DNA of 15,920 nt from an uncultured Christensenellaceae bacterium (lineage in GTDB: Bacteria; Bacillota; Clostridia; Christensenellales; Borkfalkiaceae). Shown here piece by piece: positions 1 to 6,666 of the stretch. The first letter of the stretch is position 1. Each line of letters opens with the position of its first letter. The stretch is from assembly GCA_910587825.1 (NCBI GenBank), contig CAJUNJ010000020.1, forward strand, positions 7,356-23,275, read 5' to 3'. A model generated the notes under the pieces. It was not told the DNA's origin, did no database searches, and worked only from the letters and a program-made list of their open reading frames with translations. Both the position numbers and the translations under genes were made by a program.

Positions 1-1592
1 AAAGCGTTGAAGAGAATATCAACAAGCTTACGGAAATGCTTACGCTTGAAGACGAAGACGAACAGCCCGAAGAAGTTGAGGAAGTCGAAGAAGTTTACGA
101 AGAAGACTATTCCAAACTCTCCGAAATCGTTGCGGCGGAAATAGAAAAGGGTATCGAGAACGGCGTTACCGCCCGCCTTGACAGCGTAGAACAGAATATA
201 AGCAAGCTTACGGAAATGATTACCGACGAAGACGGAGTGCGTCCTGTGGCAGACAGGGAAGACGACGTCGAAGAATACGAAGAAGTTATCGAAGAAGATT
301 ACACCAAACTTGCGGAAGCCGTTGTTGGTGAAATGCGCAGAGGTATGAATGCGCGCTTCGACAAGGTAGATGAAAATATCGCGGCGCTGACGGAGCTTGT
401 CGGAAATTCCGCAAACGACGGTTCGCGTTTTGAAAAAGTCGAAGAAGGTATTGCGCTTATAAGCGGATTTGTCGCGGGTTCCGGCGGAATGAACGACAGA
501 TTCGACAAGCTTGAACAGGATATAGCAAATATTTCCAAGGTGCTTGAAGACGGTGTTGAAGTTACGTCCGACGGCGAAGAAACTTTGCGCCCTTCGTTCG
601 ATTACGAAAAAATAGAGGAAGACATCACACAGATAAAGGATATGCTTGCAAGCGGAGTTATCGCCGCCAACATTGCGGCAGACGAAGCCGCCGCGGCAAG
701 TGCGGCACGCTCGGCGGAAGTGGTGATAGAAGTTCCCGTCGAAGTCCCCGTAGAGGTGACGGCCGAAACGCCTGTACAGCCTGCGCCCGTCGCGGAACAG
801 ACAGCTACGGTTGCACAGCCTGAGTCCGTGGAGGTTGAACCCGCCCCGCAGATACAACCCGAAGAGCCTGCCGTACAGCCCGTAGAAGTAAACCCCGCCG
901 AAGAATTTGAAAGTTATCAAACGCTTGAAACGGTGGAACAGTCGCCCGTAGTCGAATTTATCAAACCCATAGAATTTGAAGAATTCGAAGAAGACGAAGA
1001 AGAACCCGACGACGATGACGACGATTTCAGACTTGACGTTCTCGATACGGACAGCTTCTCCGACGACGAGCTTATGCCCGGCGAAATGTCCGAATATGCA
1101 GACGGCGTCGACTTTGCGAATATGATGAAGTTCAAACGCAGCTTCATTGCGAGAATTATCCAGAGCAACGACGATTACAAGCAGTATTACGGCGAAGTAA
1201 AGCACGCTTTGCTTTCCTATAAAAAAGTAAATTCAAACGTCGCATGGGGTGCGGAACGCTTCAACAAGGGCAGAGAAACTATCGCAAGAATGAAGATACG
1301 CGGTAAGACGCTTTGCCTGTATCTCGCCCTTGACCCTACCGCTTATAAGACTTCCGTCTATCACCATTTGGACGTGTCCGACAACAAGTCGGTAGCGGGT
1401 ACGCCTATGATGGTTAAAATTAAGAGCAATCTCGGCGTAAGAAAAGCCATAAGGCTTATCGACGAAATGCTTTTCGTCCGCAACGGTATCAAGAAAGAAA
1501 TTCCCGAACGCGACTATGCGGCGATGTATCCGTACGAAACTATCGAAGAGCTTATCGACGACGGTCTTGTTAAAGACGTTAGGAAAAAGTAA
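1..1592 (+). CDS. Acidic repeat protein with conserved-looking C-terminal domain, 5' partial
   Basis: The reading frame is open from the first complete codon at position 3, and the residues before the first ATG (position 36) match a repeat found again 180 bp downstream, so the true start lies outside the window. The visible 529 residues fall into three parts. The first is a repeat region (about 3-720) of amphipathic helices with the pattern D-K-V-E-x-N-I-x-x-L-T-E, likely coiled coil, joined by Glu/Asp-rich linkers. The second is a low-complexity stretch (about 720-1110), first rich in Pro, Val and Glu, then very acidic with a run of six Asp. The third is a compact C-terminal domain (about 1113-1589) with basic and hydrophobic residues, including an RSFIARIIQS start and an RGKTLCLYLALDP strand. 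I recall similar C-terminal domains in uncharacterised Clostridia proteins but cannot name a family. No membrane segment is visible. Function unknown; a scaffold or envelope-associated role is only a guess. Confidence 0.85.
   Translation, partial: SVEENINKLTEMLTLEDEDEQPEEVEEVEEVYEEDYSKLSEIVAAEIEKGIENGVTARLDSVEQNISKLTEMITDEDGVRPVADREDDVEEYEEVIEEDYTKLAEAVVGEMRRGMNARFDKVDENIAALTELVGNSANDGSRFEKVEEGIALISGFVAGSGGMNDRFDKLEQDIANISKVLEDGVEVTSDGEETLRPSFDYEKIEEDITQIKDMLASGVIAANIAADEAAAASAARSAEVVIEVPVEVPVEVTAETPVQPAPVAEQTATVAQPESVEVEPAPQIQPEEPAVQPVEVNPAEEFESYQTLETVEQSPVVEFIKPIEFEEFEEDEEEPDDDDDDFRLDVLDTDSFSDDELMPGEMSEYADGVDFANMMKFKRSFIARIIQSNDDYKQYYGEVKHALLSYKKVNSNVAWGAERFNKGRETIARMKIRGKTLCLYLALDPTAYKTSVYHHLDVSDNKSVAGTPMMVKIKSNLGVRKAIRLIDEMLFVRNGIKKEIPERDYAAMYPYETIEELIDDGLVKDVRKK
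3..359 (+). repeat. Two 60-residue (180-bp) tandem coding repeats
   Basis: The segment encoding S-V-E-E-N-I-N-K-L-T-E-M at position 3 recurs as S-V-E-Q-N-I-S-K-L-T-E-M at position 183, and the related D-K-V-D-E-N-I-A-A-L-T-E starts at position 360. The spacing is exactly 180 bp each time. The first two copies are close at DNA level over about 40 bp. Each unit combines a helix motif, an acidic linker and a second helix beginning E-E-D-Y-x-K-L. More units may lie upstream of the window. Confidence 0.8.
360..575 (+). repeat. Shortened 24-residue (72-bp) coding repeats
   Basis: After position 360 the same helix motif repeats at a shorter period: D-K-V-D-E-N-I at 360, E-K-V-E-E-G-I at 432 and D-K-L-E-Q-D-I at 504, each 72 bp apart. 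A further related helix (E-K-I-E-E-D-I) begins near 606. These look like the 60-residue unit with the acidic linker removed. Confidence 0.7.
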
Positions 1593-1610
1593 CTAAGGAA
1601 AAGCAGATAA

Positions 1611-1635
1611 AGGGGTTGATTGTTTATCAACCCCT
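1611..1635 (+). terminator. Hairpin after the repeat-protein gene
   Basis: A perfect 10-bp stem (1611-1620 with 1626-1635) with loop TGTTT lies 18 nt after the stop codon. The T-tract after it is poor (GTTTGCG), so termination is probably partial and RNase J could be reached by readthrough. I found no convincing promoter between this hairpin and the next gene. Confidence 0.5.
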
Positions 1636-1658
1636 GTTTGCGTAAAAAAGTAAAAAAT

Positions 1659-1663
1659 GGAGA
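1659..1663 (+). promoter_or_regulatory. Ribosome binding site that sets the RNase J start
   Basis: GGAGA is the only Shine-Dalgarno-like sequence upstream of RNase J. It leaves 6 nt before a TTG at 1670 but touches the earlier in-frame TTG at 1664, which favours 1670. The ATG at 1657 is in another frame. Confidence 0.55.
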
Positions 1664-1669
1664 TTGATT

Positions 1670-3499
1670 TTGGAAGAACAGAACGTAAAAACAGTAAAGA
1701 AAATACGCCCGAAAAGCGAAAAAGCTTCGCCCGAACGGCGCAGGATAAAACCGCCTGCCCGTACCGCCGTGCGCGGTAAGGACGAAAACGCCGTAAAACG
1801 CAAGGTAAGGGCGGTTGAGCCCGCGGCGCGCAGGGGCGTTAAGAAGAACGGGCGCAAAAACGTAAAAATAATATTTCTGGGCGGCGTCGGCGAAATAGGT
1901 AAAAATATGACCGCCATAGAATACGGGGACGATATTATTATAATCGACGCCGGCGCGATATTCCCTACCGAAGAGACCCCCGGTATAGACCTTATCGTTC
2001 CCGATTTGACCTATCTTATTGAAAATAAAAACAAAGTCCGCGGGGTAATACTTACCCACGGACACGAAGATCATATCGGCGGTGTGCCTTATCTTTTAAA
2101 AGAATTGAAAATCCCCGTCGCGGGGACTAAGCTTACGCTTGCGCTTGTAGACAATAAACTGCGCGAACACCGCATTAACGACGCAAAACTTATTACCGTC
2201 ACCCCCGGTAAAACGTTGCAGATGGGTTGTTTTAAAATTTTGCCTGTAAACGTAAACCACTCTATCGCGGGTTCGCTTGCGCTTGCAATTCAGACCCCTC
2301 AAGGCGTAATTTTCCACAGCGGCGACTTCAAGATAGATTTAACGCCCGTCGCGGGTGAGCCTATCGATTTAAAGACCATTTCCGACATAGGTTCTGCGGG
2401 CGTTCTTTTGTATATGGGCGAAAGCACTAATATAGAGCGCGCCGGCTTTACGATGAGCGAAACGGTCGTCGGCGCAACGCTTGACAGGCTGTTTGCCGAG
2501 AATACAGACCGCCGTCTGATAATTGCAACGTTCGCTTCTAACGTGCACCGCATACAGCAGATAATAGACCTTGCCGTAAAGTACGGCAGAAAGGTTGCGC
2601 TGTCGGGCAGAAGTATGCTTAACGTAATAGACGCCGCCGAAAAGATAGGCGAAATACGCGTACCCGAAGGTGCGCTTATAGATATAAGTAAAATTAAAAA
2701 TTTCAAGGACAGCCAGATAGTGGTTATTTCCACGGGCAGTCAGGGCGAACCTATGAGCGCGCTTACGCGTATGGCTAACGGCGACAGCAACGCTGTCAGC
2801 GTCGGTGAAAACGATACGGTTATAATTTCGGCTTCGCCCATTCCCGGCAACGAAAAACCCGTATATAAGGTAATAAACAATCTTTACCGCAAGGGCGCAA
2901 ACGTCGTTTACGAAAGTCTTGAAAATATTCACGTGTCGGGGCACGCCTGCCGTGAAGAACACAAGATTATGCACAACCTTTTGAAACCGCGTTATTTTAT
3001 TCCCGTCCACGGCGAATACAGACATCTTAAAAAACATATGCAACTTGCCGCACAGCTCGGTATGCCAGAACAGAAAATGCTTATCCCCGATATAGGCAAC
3101 CGTATAGAAATTACCGTAAACGGTCTTAAACGCGCCGAAAACGTGCAAGCGGGTTCACGTCTTATCGACGGCGAGGGAATAGAAGACGAAAAGGCAAGCA
3201 CTGTAATAGACGACAGACGCCAACTTTCTGAAGAAGGTTTGTTCATTGTGTCTGTCGCAGTGTCCGGAGGGGAAGTCGTCGGCGAGCCTGCAATCAATTC
3301 ACGCGGGTTTGTATTCGATTTCCACCGCGACTATAACAAGGAAATACGCGAAGTAATACTAAGAGCAATCGAAGGTTATGACCTTGCCCGCGGCACGGTG
3401 GACGAATTGAAACGGGTTATAAAGCGCAATTTGCGCAATTATCTGATAAGAAAGACCAAGCAGTCGCCTATGGTCGTTCCCGTCGTAGTAGAGTTATAG
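1670..3499 (+). CDS. rnj: Ribonuclease J (metallo-beta-lactamase family)
   Basis: RNase J is a cytoplasmic 5'-3' exo- and endoribonuclease central to mRNA decay and RNA maturation in Firmicutes. The protein carries the metal-binding motif THGHEDHIG (His/His/Asp/His at about 130-135), followed by HSGDFKID, an ESTN motif, the beta-CASP signatures GRSM and STGSQGEP, and a C-terminal SGHACREEH and PVHGEYRHL block. The C-terminal RNase J domain is complete and ends MVVPVVVEL, close to the Bacillus MILPIIMEV ending. Length is 609 residues against about 555 in Bacillus; the extra is an N-terminal tail of about 60 residues rich in Lys, Arg and Pro. I chose TTG at 1670 because of its spacing from GGAGA; TTG at 1664 would add two residues. 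Bacterial RNases J1 and J2 can be paralogous, and I cannot say which this is. Identification is secure. Confidence 0.95.
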   Translation: MEEQNVKTVKKIRPKSEKASPERRRIKPPARTAVRGKDENAVKRKVRAVEPAARRGVKKNGRKNVKIIFLGGVGEIGKNMTAIEYGDDIIIIDAGAIFPTEETPGIDLIVPDLTYLIENKNKVRGVILTHGHEDHIGGVPYLLKELKIPVAGTKLTLALVDNKLREHRINDAKLITVTPGKTLQMGCFKILPVNVNHSIAGSLALAIQTPQGVIFHSGDFKIDLTPVAGEPIDLKTISDIGSAGVLLYMGESTNIERAGFTMSETVVGATLDRLFAENTDRRLIIATFASNVHRIQQIIDLAVKYGRKVALSGRSMLNVIDAAEKIGEIRVPEGALIDISKIKNFKDSQIVVISTGSQGEPMSALTRMANGDSNAVSVGENDTVIISASPIPGNEKPVYKVINNLYRKGANVVYESLENIHVSGHACREEHKIMHNLLKPRYFIPVHGEYRHLKKHMQLAAQLGMPEQKMLIPDIGNRIEITVNGLKRAENVQAGSRLIDGEGIEDEKASTVIDDRRQLSEEGLFIVSVAVSGGEVVGEPAINSRGFVFDFHRDYNKEIREVILRAIEGYDLARGTVDELKRVIKRNLRNYLIRKTKQSPMVVPVVVEL

Positions 3500-3505
3500 G
3501 TTTAC

Positions 3506-3528
3506 AAAAATTTGCGTTGCAAATTTTT
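3506..3528 (+). terminator. A/T-rich hairpin after RNase J
   Basis: A perfect 10-bp stem (3506-3515 with 3519-3528) with a 3-nt loop GTT starts 6 nt after the RNase J stop codon. The descending arm ends in five T residues and the ascending arm starts with five A residues, so it could act in either direction. The stem is mostly A/T, so it is probably weak. Confidence 0.4.
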
Positions 3529-3568
3529 CGTGAGGTTGTTGTGGTCGTAAATTCGTTATAGTGATCTT

Positions 3569-4234
3569 ATGTTTAATTTTACGTACGCGCATAACGACAC
3601 TTCCGTCGGAGAGCGCAAAACGCCTACGGCGCAATTTAATATCCCGCATATAGCGCAGTCTATTTCGGATATGCGTTTAAACGCTTTTGAACGCGGTATA
3701 CCTACTGCCGACGACGAAACGTTAAACTTTCTGGTTACCCTTCTTTCCGCAATTCAACCCGAAAATATTCTCGAACTCGGTACGGCTGTCGGAATTTCGG
3801 GTTGCGTTATGCTTGACGTATGCAAATATGCACGGTTGACCACGGTTGAACGCGACGAAAATTTTCATAAAGAAGCGTGTGCAAATTTTGCTTCGCTCGG
3901 CTTTTCTGACCGTGTAACGCAAGTTTTGGGCGACGCGGGCGGGGCGATAGAGAAGCTTAACGGTCAATACGACTTTATATTTTTAGACTGCGCAAAGGTG
4001 CAGTACGTCAAATATCTTCCCCGTCTTAAAGCCCTGCTTAAAACGGGCGGAATACTGCTTGCGGACGACGTGCTTTTATACGGCTGGATAACGGGCGAAA
4101 ATCCTGTCCCGCCGAAGCGCAAAATGCTTGCCGCACACATTAAAGAATACGTCGACGCCGTGACGCGCGACGAAGGGCTTACTACTTCGATAATAAATGC
4201 GGGCGACGGACTTGCCCTGAGCGTAAAGAAATGA
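3569..4234 (+). CDS. trmR: TrmR-like tRNA 5-hydroxyuridine O-methyltransferase
   Basis: This is a class I SAM-dependent O-methyltransferase of the COMT-like family 3. The SAM-binding motif is ELGTAVGIS (69-77), an acidic strand end follows at TTVERDE (91-97), and metal-binding positions appear at FLDCAK (D140) and ADDVLLYG (D166, D167). In catechol methyltransferases the last position is Asn, here Asp. In Bacillus, TrmR (YrrM) methylates 5-hydroxyuridine at tRNA position 34 to give 5-methoxyuridine, and its gene sits beside the U32 genes that make the hydroxyuridine. The next gene here, overlapping by ATGA, is such a U32 gene, which makes TrmR much more likely than a small-molecule methyltransferase. 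Length 221 is normal for the family. No Shine-Dalgarno sequence precedes the ATG. The family is certain; the tRNA substrate is inferred from context. Confidence 0.85.
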   Translation: MFNFTYAHNDTSVGERKTPTAQFNIPHIAQSISDMRLNAFERGIPTADDETLNFLVTLLSAIQPENILELGTAVGISGCVMLDVCKYARLTTVERDENFHKEACANFASLGFSDRVTQVLGDAGGAIEKLNGQYDFIFLDCAKVQYVKYLPRLKALLKTGGILLADDVLLYGWITGENPVPPKRKMLAAHIKEYVDAVTRDEGLTTSIINAGDGLALSVKK

Positions 4235-5427
4235 AAACAGAACTTCTCGCCCCTGCGGGCAACTTTTCAAAACTTAAAACAGCTTTTTACTTCGGTGCGG
4301 ACGCGGCTTATATCGGAGGTAAAGATTTTTCTCTCCGTTCGTTTGCCGACAACTTTACCCGCGGACAGCTTGCCGAAGCCGTAAAGTATGCCCACACCCT
4401 GAATAAAAAAGTGTACGTTACGGCAAATATTTATGCAAAGAACGCCGACCTTTGCCTTATTGAAGATTATTTTGCTTTCCTTCAATCAGTCGGCGCGGAT
4501 GCTGCAATAGTGTCCGACTGCGGGGTGATTTACGCAGCGAAAAAGTCCGCCCCGAATTTACAGTTGCATATATCAACACAGGCTAATCTGACCAACAAAT
4601 ACGCAGTAAAATTCTGGCACGGCGAAGGCGCGGCAAGGGCAATACTTGCGCGCGAACTGTCCCTTGAAGAAATTTCGGAAATTCACTCATTCGTTCCCGA
4701 AATAGAGCTTGAAGCGTTCGTTCACGGCGCAATGTGCATTTCGTATTCGGGCAGATGCCTTCTGTCCGACTATCTTGCAAACCGTCCATCCAACCGCGGT
4801 GAATGCGTTCAGGCTTGCAGGTGGAATTACCGCATAAGAAAGCAGGACAGCCTGTCCGACAGCGGATGGCTGGATATGGAAGAAGACGGCCGTGGAACGT
4901 ATATTCTGAACAGCAAAGACTTGAATATGTCCGCGCATCTCAACGAGCTTATAAACGCTGGCGTAAGCTCTTTCAAAATAGAAGGCAGAATGAAGTCCGA
5001 ATATTATCTTGCTACCGTCATAAACGCCTATCGCAGATGTATGGACGGCGGTTATAACGGTGTTGTAGAACGCGAGCTTCTTACCGCCGCCCACCGCGAC
5101 TATACTACGGCGTACGCATTCGGCGCCAACAACTCCACGGTAAACTATTCCGACAGTCAGGCTAAGGGCGACTGCGACTATATCGCAAACGTTACTGACG
5201 CGGGGGAAGGTTACGCCCTTGTCGAAATGCGGGGGCGGTTTAAAGTCGGCGACGTGTTGGAAGTACTTTCGCCAAATCAGAACTTCGGTAAAAGTTTTAA
5301 AGTCGAATACGCGCTTACAAGCGTCGGCGCAAGTGTTGACGACTGCAAACTTGTGCAGGAAATTTATAAAATAAACTGCCCGTACCGCCTTAATTCGGGC
5401 GATATTCTCCGTCGCAGGAAGATATAA
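4231..5427 (+). CDS. trhP: TrhP-like tRNA hydroxylation protein (peptidase U32 family)
   Basis: The protein opens with the U32 signature ELLAPAGNF and has the family block HGAMC followed by SGRC, then NRGECVQACRW, giving four conserved Cys (about 169, 176, 192, 196) of the kind that hold an iron-sulfur cluster in TrhP. A KIEGRMKS motif and a C-terminal beta-rich domain (about 300-398) complete it. U32 proteins are often annotated as peptidases or collagenases, but the YegQ/YrrN/YrrO branch carries out prephenate-dependent hydroxylation of uridine 34 in tRNA. Length (398) lies between Bacillus YrrN and YrrO. Only one such gene is seen here, whereas Bacillus has two in a row. Its start overlaps the trmR stop codon (ATGA), a sign of translational coupling. 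Other U32 members (UbiU/V, RlhA) are less likely given the neighbour. Confidence 0.85.
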   Translation: MKTELLAPAGNFSKLKTAFYFGADAAYIGGKDFSLRSFADNFTRGQLAEAVKYAHTLNKKVYVTANIYAKNADLCLIEDYFAFLQSVGADAAIVSDCGVIYAAKKSAPNLQLHISTQANLTNKYAVKFWHGEGAARAILARELSLEEISEIHSFVPEIELEAFVHGAMCISYSGRCLLSDYLANRPSNRGECVQACRWNYRIRKQDSLSDSGWLDMEEDGRGTYILNSKDLNMSAHLNELINAGVSSFKIEGRMKSEYYLATVINAYRRCMDGGYNGVVERELLTAAHRDYTTAYAFGANNSTVNYSDSQAKGDCDYIANVTDAGEGYALVEMRGRFKVGDVLEVLSPNQNFGKSFKVEYALTSVGASVDDCKLVQEIYKINCPYRLNSGDILRRRKI

Positions 5428-5429
5428 TT

Positions 5430-6647
5430 ATGGATTATAAGGTAAAAAATGTTTACGGCAAAATCCGTAAAGACAAAGTAAACGTTGCCGTACCGGGGTC
5501 TAAAAGCATAACGGCGCGCGCACTTTTGCTTGCCGCTTTGGCGGACGGTGAAAGCGTGCTTCACGGCGTGCAGTTTTCGGACGACTGCGCAACCTTTTTA
5601 AACTGTCTTGAAACTTTGGGTATAAACTGTTCCGTCCGCACGGACGCCGTGACGGTAGAAGGGTGCGGCGGCAGACCTGAAAGAAAGTCCGCCCGCCTCA
5701 ACGTCGGAAGCGCGGGTACTGCCGCAAGGTTCATTCCCGCATTTCTCGCTTTCTGTGAAGGCGAGTATTTTTTAGACTGTTCCGACCAGATGAAAGCCCG
5801 TCCCGCGGCTCCGCTTATTTCGGCATTGAAGAGCGTCGGCGCGAAGTTTTCTTTTTACGGAAACAATAATTCATATCCTTTTACCGTACGCGGCGCATCG
5901 AACCCAAATACGAAAGTAGAGGTTGATATAAGCCAAAGCAGTCAGTTTCTTTCTGCACTGCTCATTTCCTGCGTGTGCGCAGGCAAGCCTTTCGAAATAA
6001 CCGTAAAGGGCGACCACGGACTCGATTACGTAAGTATGACCGTCGAAATGATGAAATCTTTCGGCGGTGATGTAAGCGTGTCGGACGGAACCTACCGCGT
6101 TTGCGGTGGCTATGCCGCCCGCGAATATTTTATCGAGCCCGACGCTTCGGCGGCTTGTTATTTTTATGCGATGAATAAAATTCTTTCTACGCGCGTGCGG
6201 GTAAACGGTCTGCCCGCCCGCAGTTTGCAGGGGGACGTAAAATTTATCGAACTTCTGGAAAATTTCGACGGCGGGAAGATAGATATGGGCGGGTTTTCAG
6301 ACCAGGCTTTGACTCTCGCCGCAATCGCGCCATATCTTTCAACGCCTACCGAAATATGCGGGGTTGCGCATATCCGCAGGCAGGAATGCGACAGGATACG
6401 GGCTATTGCCGTAAACCTTAACGCTATGGGCGTAAGATGTCAAGAGCGGGCGGACGGCGTTATAATATACCCGTCGCAGCCCAAACCCGCAGTAATAGAA
6501 ACTTTCGGCGATCACCGCGTGGCGATGAGTTTTGCACTGACGGGGCTACGCGCTGACGGAATAGTTATAAAAAACGCCGAAGTTTGTTCTAAGACGTTTA
6601 AAAATTATTTTGAAGTTATGGACAAGCTTTTAATTGATTTGACCTGA
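5430..6647 (+). CDS. aroA: 3-phosphoshikimate 1-carboxyvinyltransferase (EPSP synthase)
   Basis: AroA joins phosphoenolpyruvate to shikimate 3-phosphate, the sixth step towards chorismate. Visible motifs are PGSKS (22-26, Lys25), GSAGTAARF (93-101), MKARP (121-125), SSQF (170-173), a conserved Asp at FSDQALT (291), RRQECDR (Glu319), FGDHRVAM (359-366) and a C-terminal SKTF. The protein is 405 residues, slightly shorter than the E. coli enzyme (427). The loop equivalent to E. coli GNAGTAMRP differs: the Asn is Ser and the Pro (101) is Phe. The gene starts 2 nt after trhP, with AGGAAGA (5416-5422) as ribosome binding site inside the trhP end, so the two are surely co-transcribed. No other shikimate gene is in the window. 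Prephenate from this pathway is the cofactor source for TrhP, which may explain the linkage. Confidence 0.95.
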   Translation: MDYKVKNVYGKIRKDKVNVAVPGSKSITARALLLAALADGESVLHGVQFSDDCATFLNCLETLGINCSVRTDAVTVEGCGGRPERKSARLNVGSAGTAARFIPAFLAFCEGEYFLDCSDQMKARPAAPLISALKSVGAKFSFYGNNNSYPFTVRGASNPNTKVEVDISQSSQFLSALLISCVCAGKPFEITVKGDHGLDYVSMTVEMMKSFGGDVSVSDGTYRVCGGYAAREYFIEPDASAACYFYAMNKILSTRVRVNGLPARSLQGDVKFIELLENFDGGKIDMGGFSDQALTLAAIAPYLSTPTEICGVAHIRRQECDRIRAIAVNLNAMGVRCQERADGVIIYPSQPKPAVIETFGDHRVAMSFALTGLRADGIVIKNAEVCSKTFKNYFEVMDKLLIDLT

Positions 6648-6666
6648 AATTGCAGAGAATAATTGT

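Noticed and set aside
1657..1669. ATG at 1657 as the RNase J start
   Set aside because: It is in a different frame from the RNase J domain and would give an unrelated peptide; no frameshift evidence.
2369..3148. Long open frame on the minus strand inside RNase J, and similar ones opposite other genes
   Set aside because: They lie antisense to genes with clear family motifs, have no ribosome binding site and encode sequences without recognisable domains. They arise from codon use of the real genes.
4231..5427. U32 gene as a secreted collagenase or protease
   Set aside because: No signal peptide is visible, the four-Cys cluster pattern fits the TrhP branch, and trmR is adjacent.
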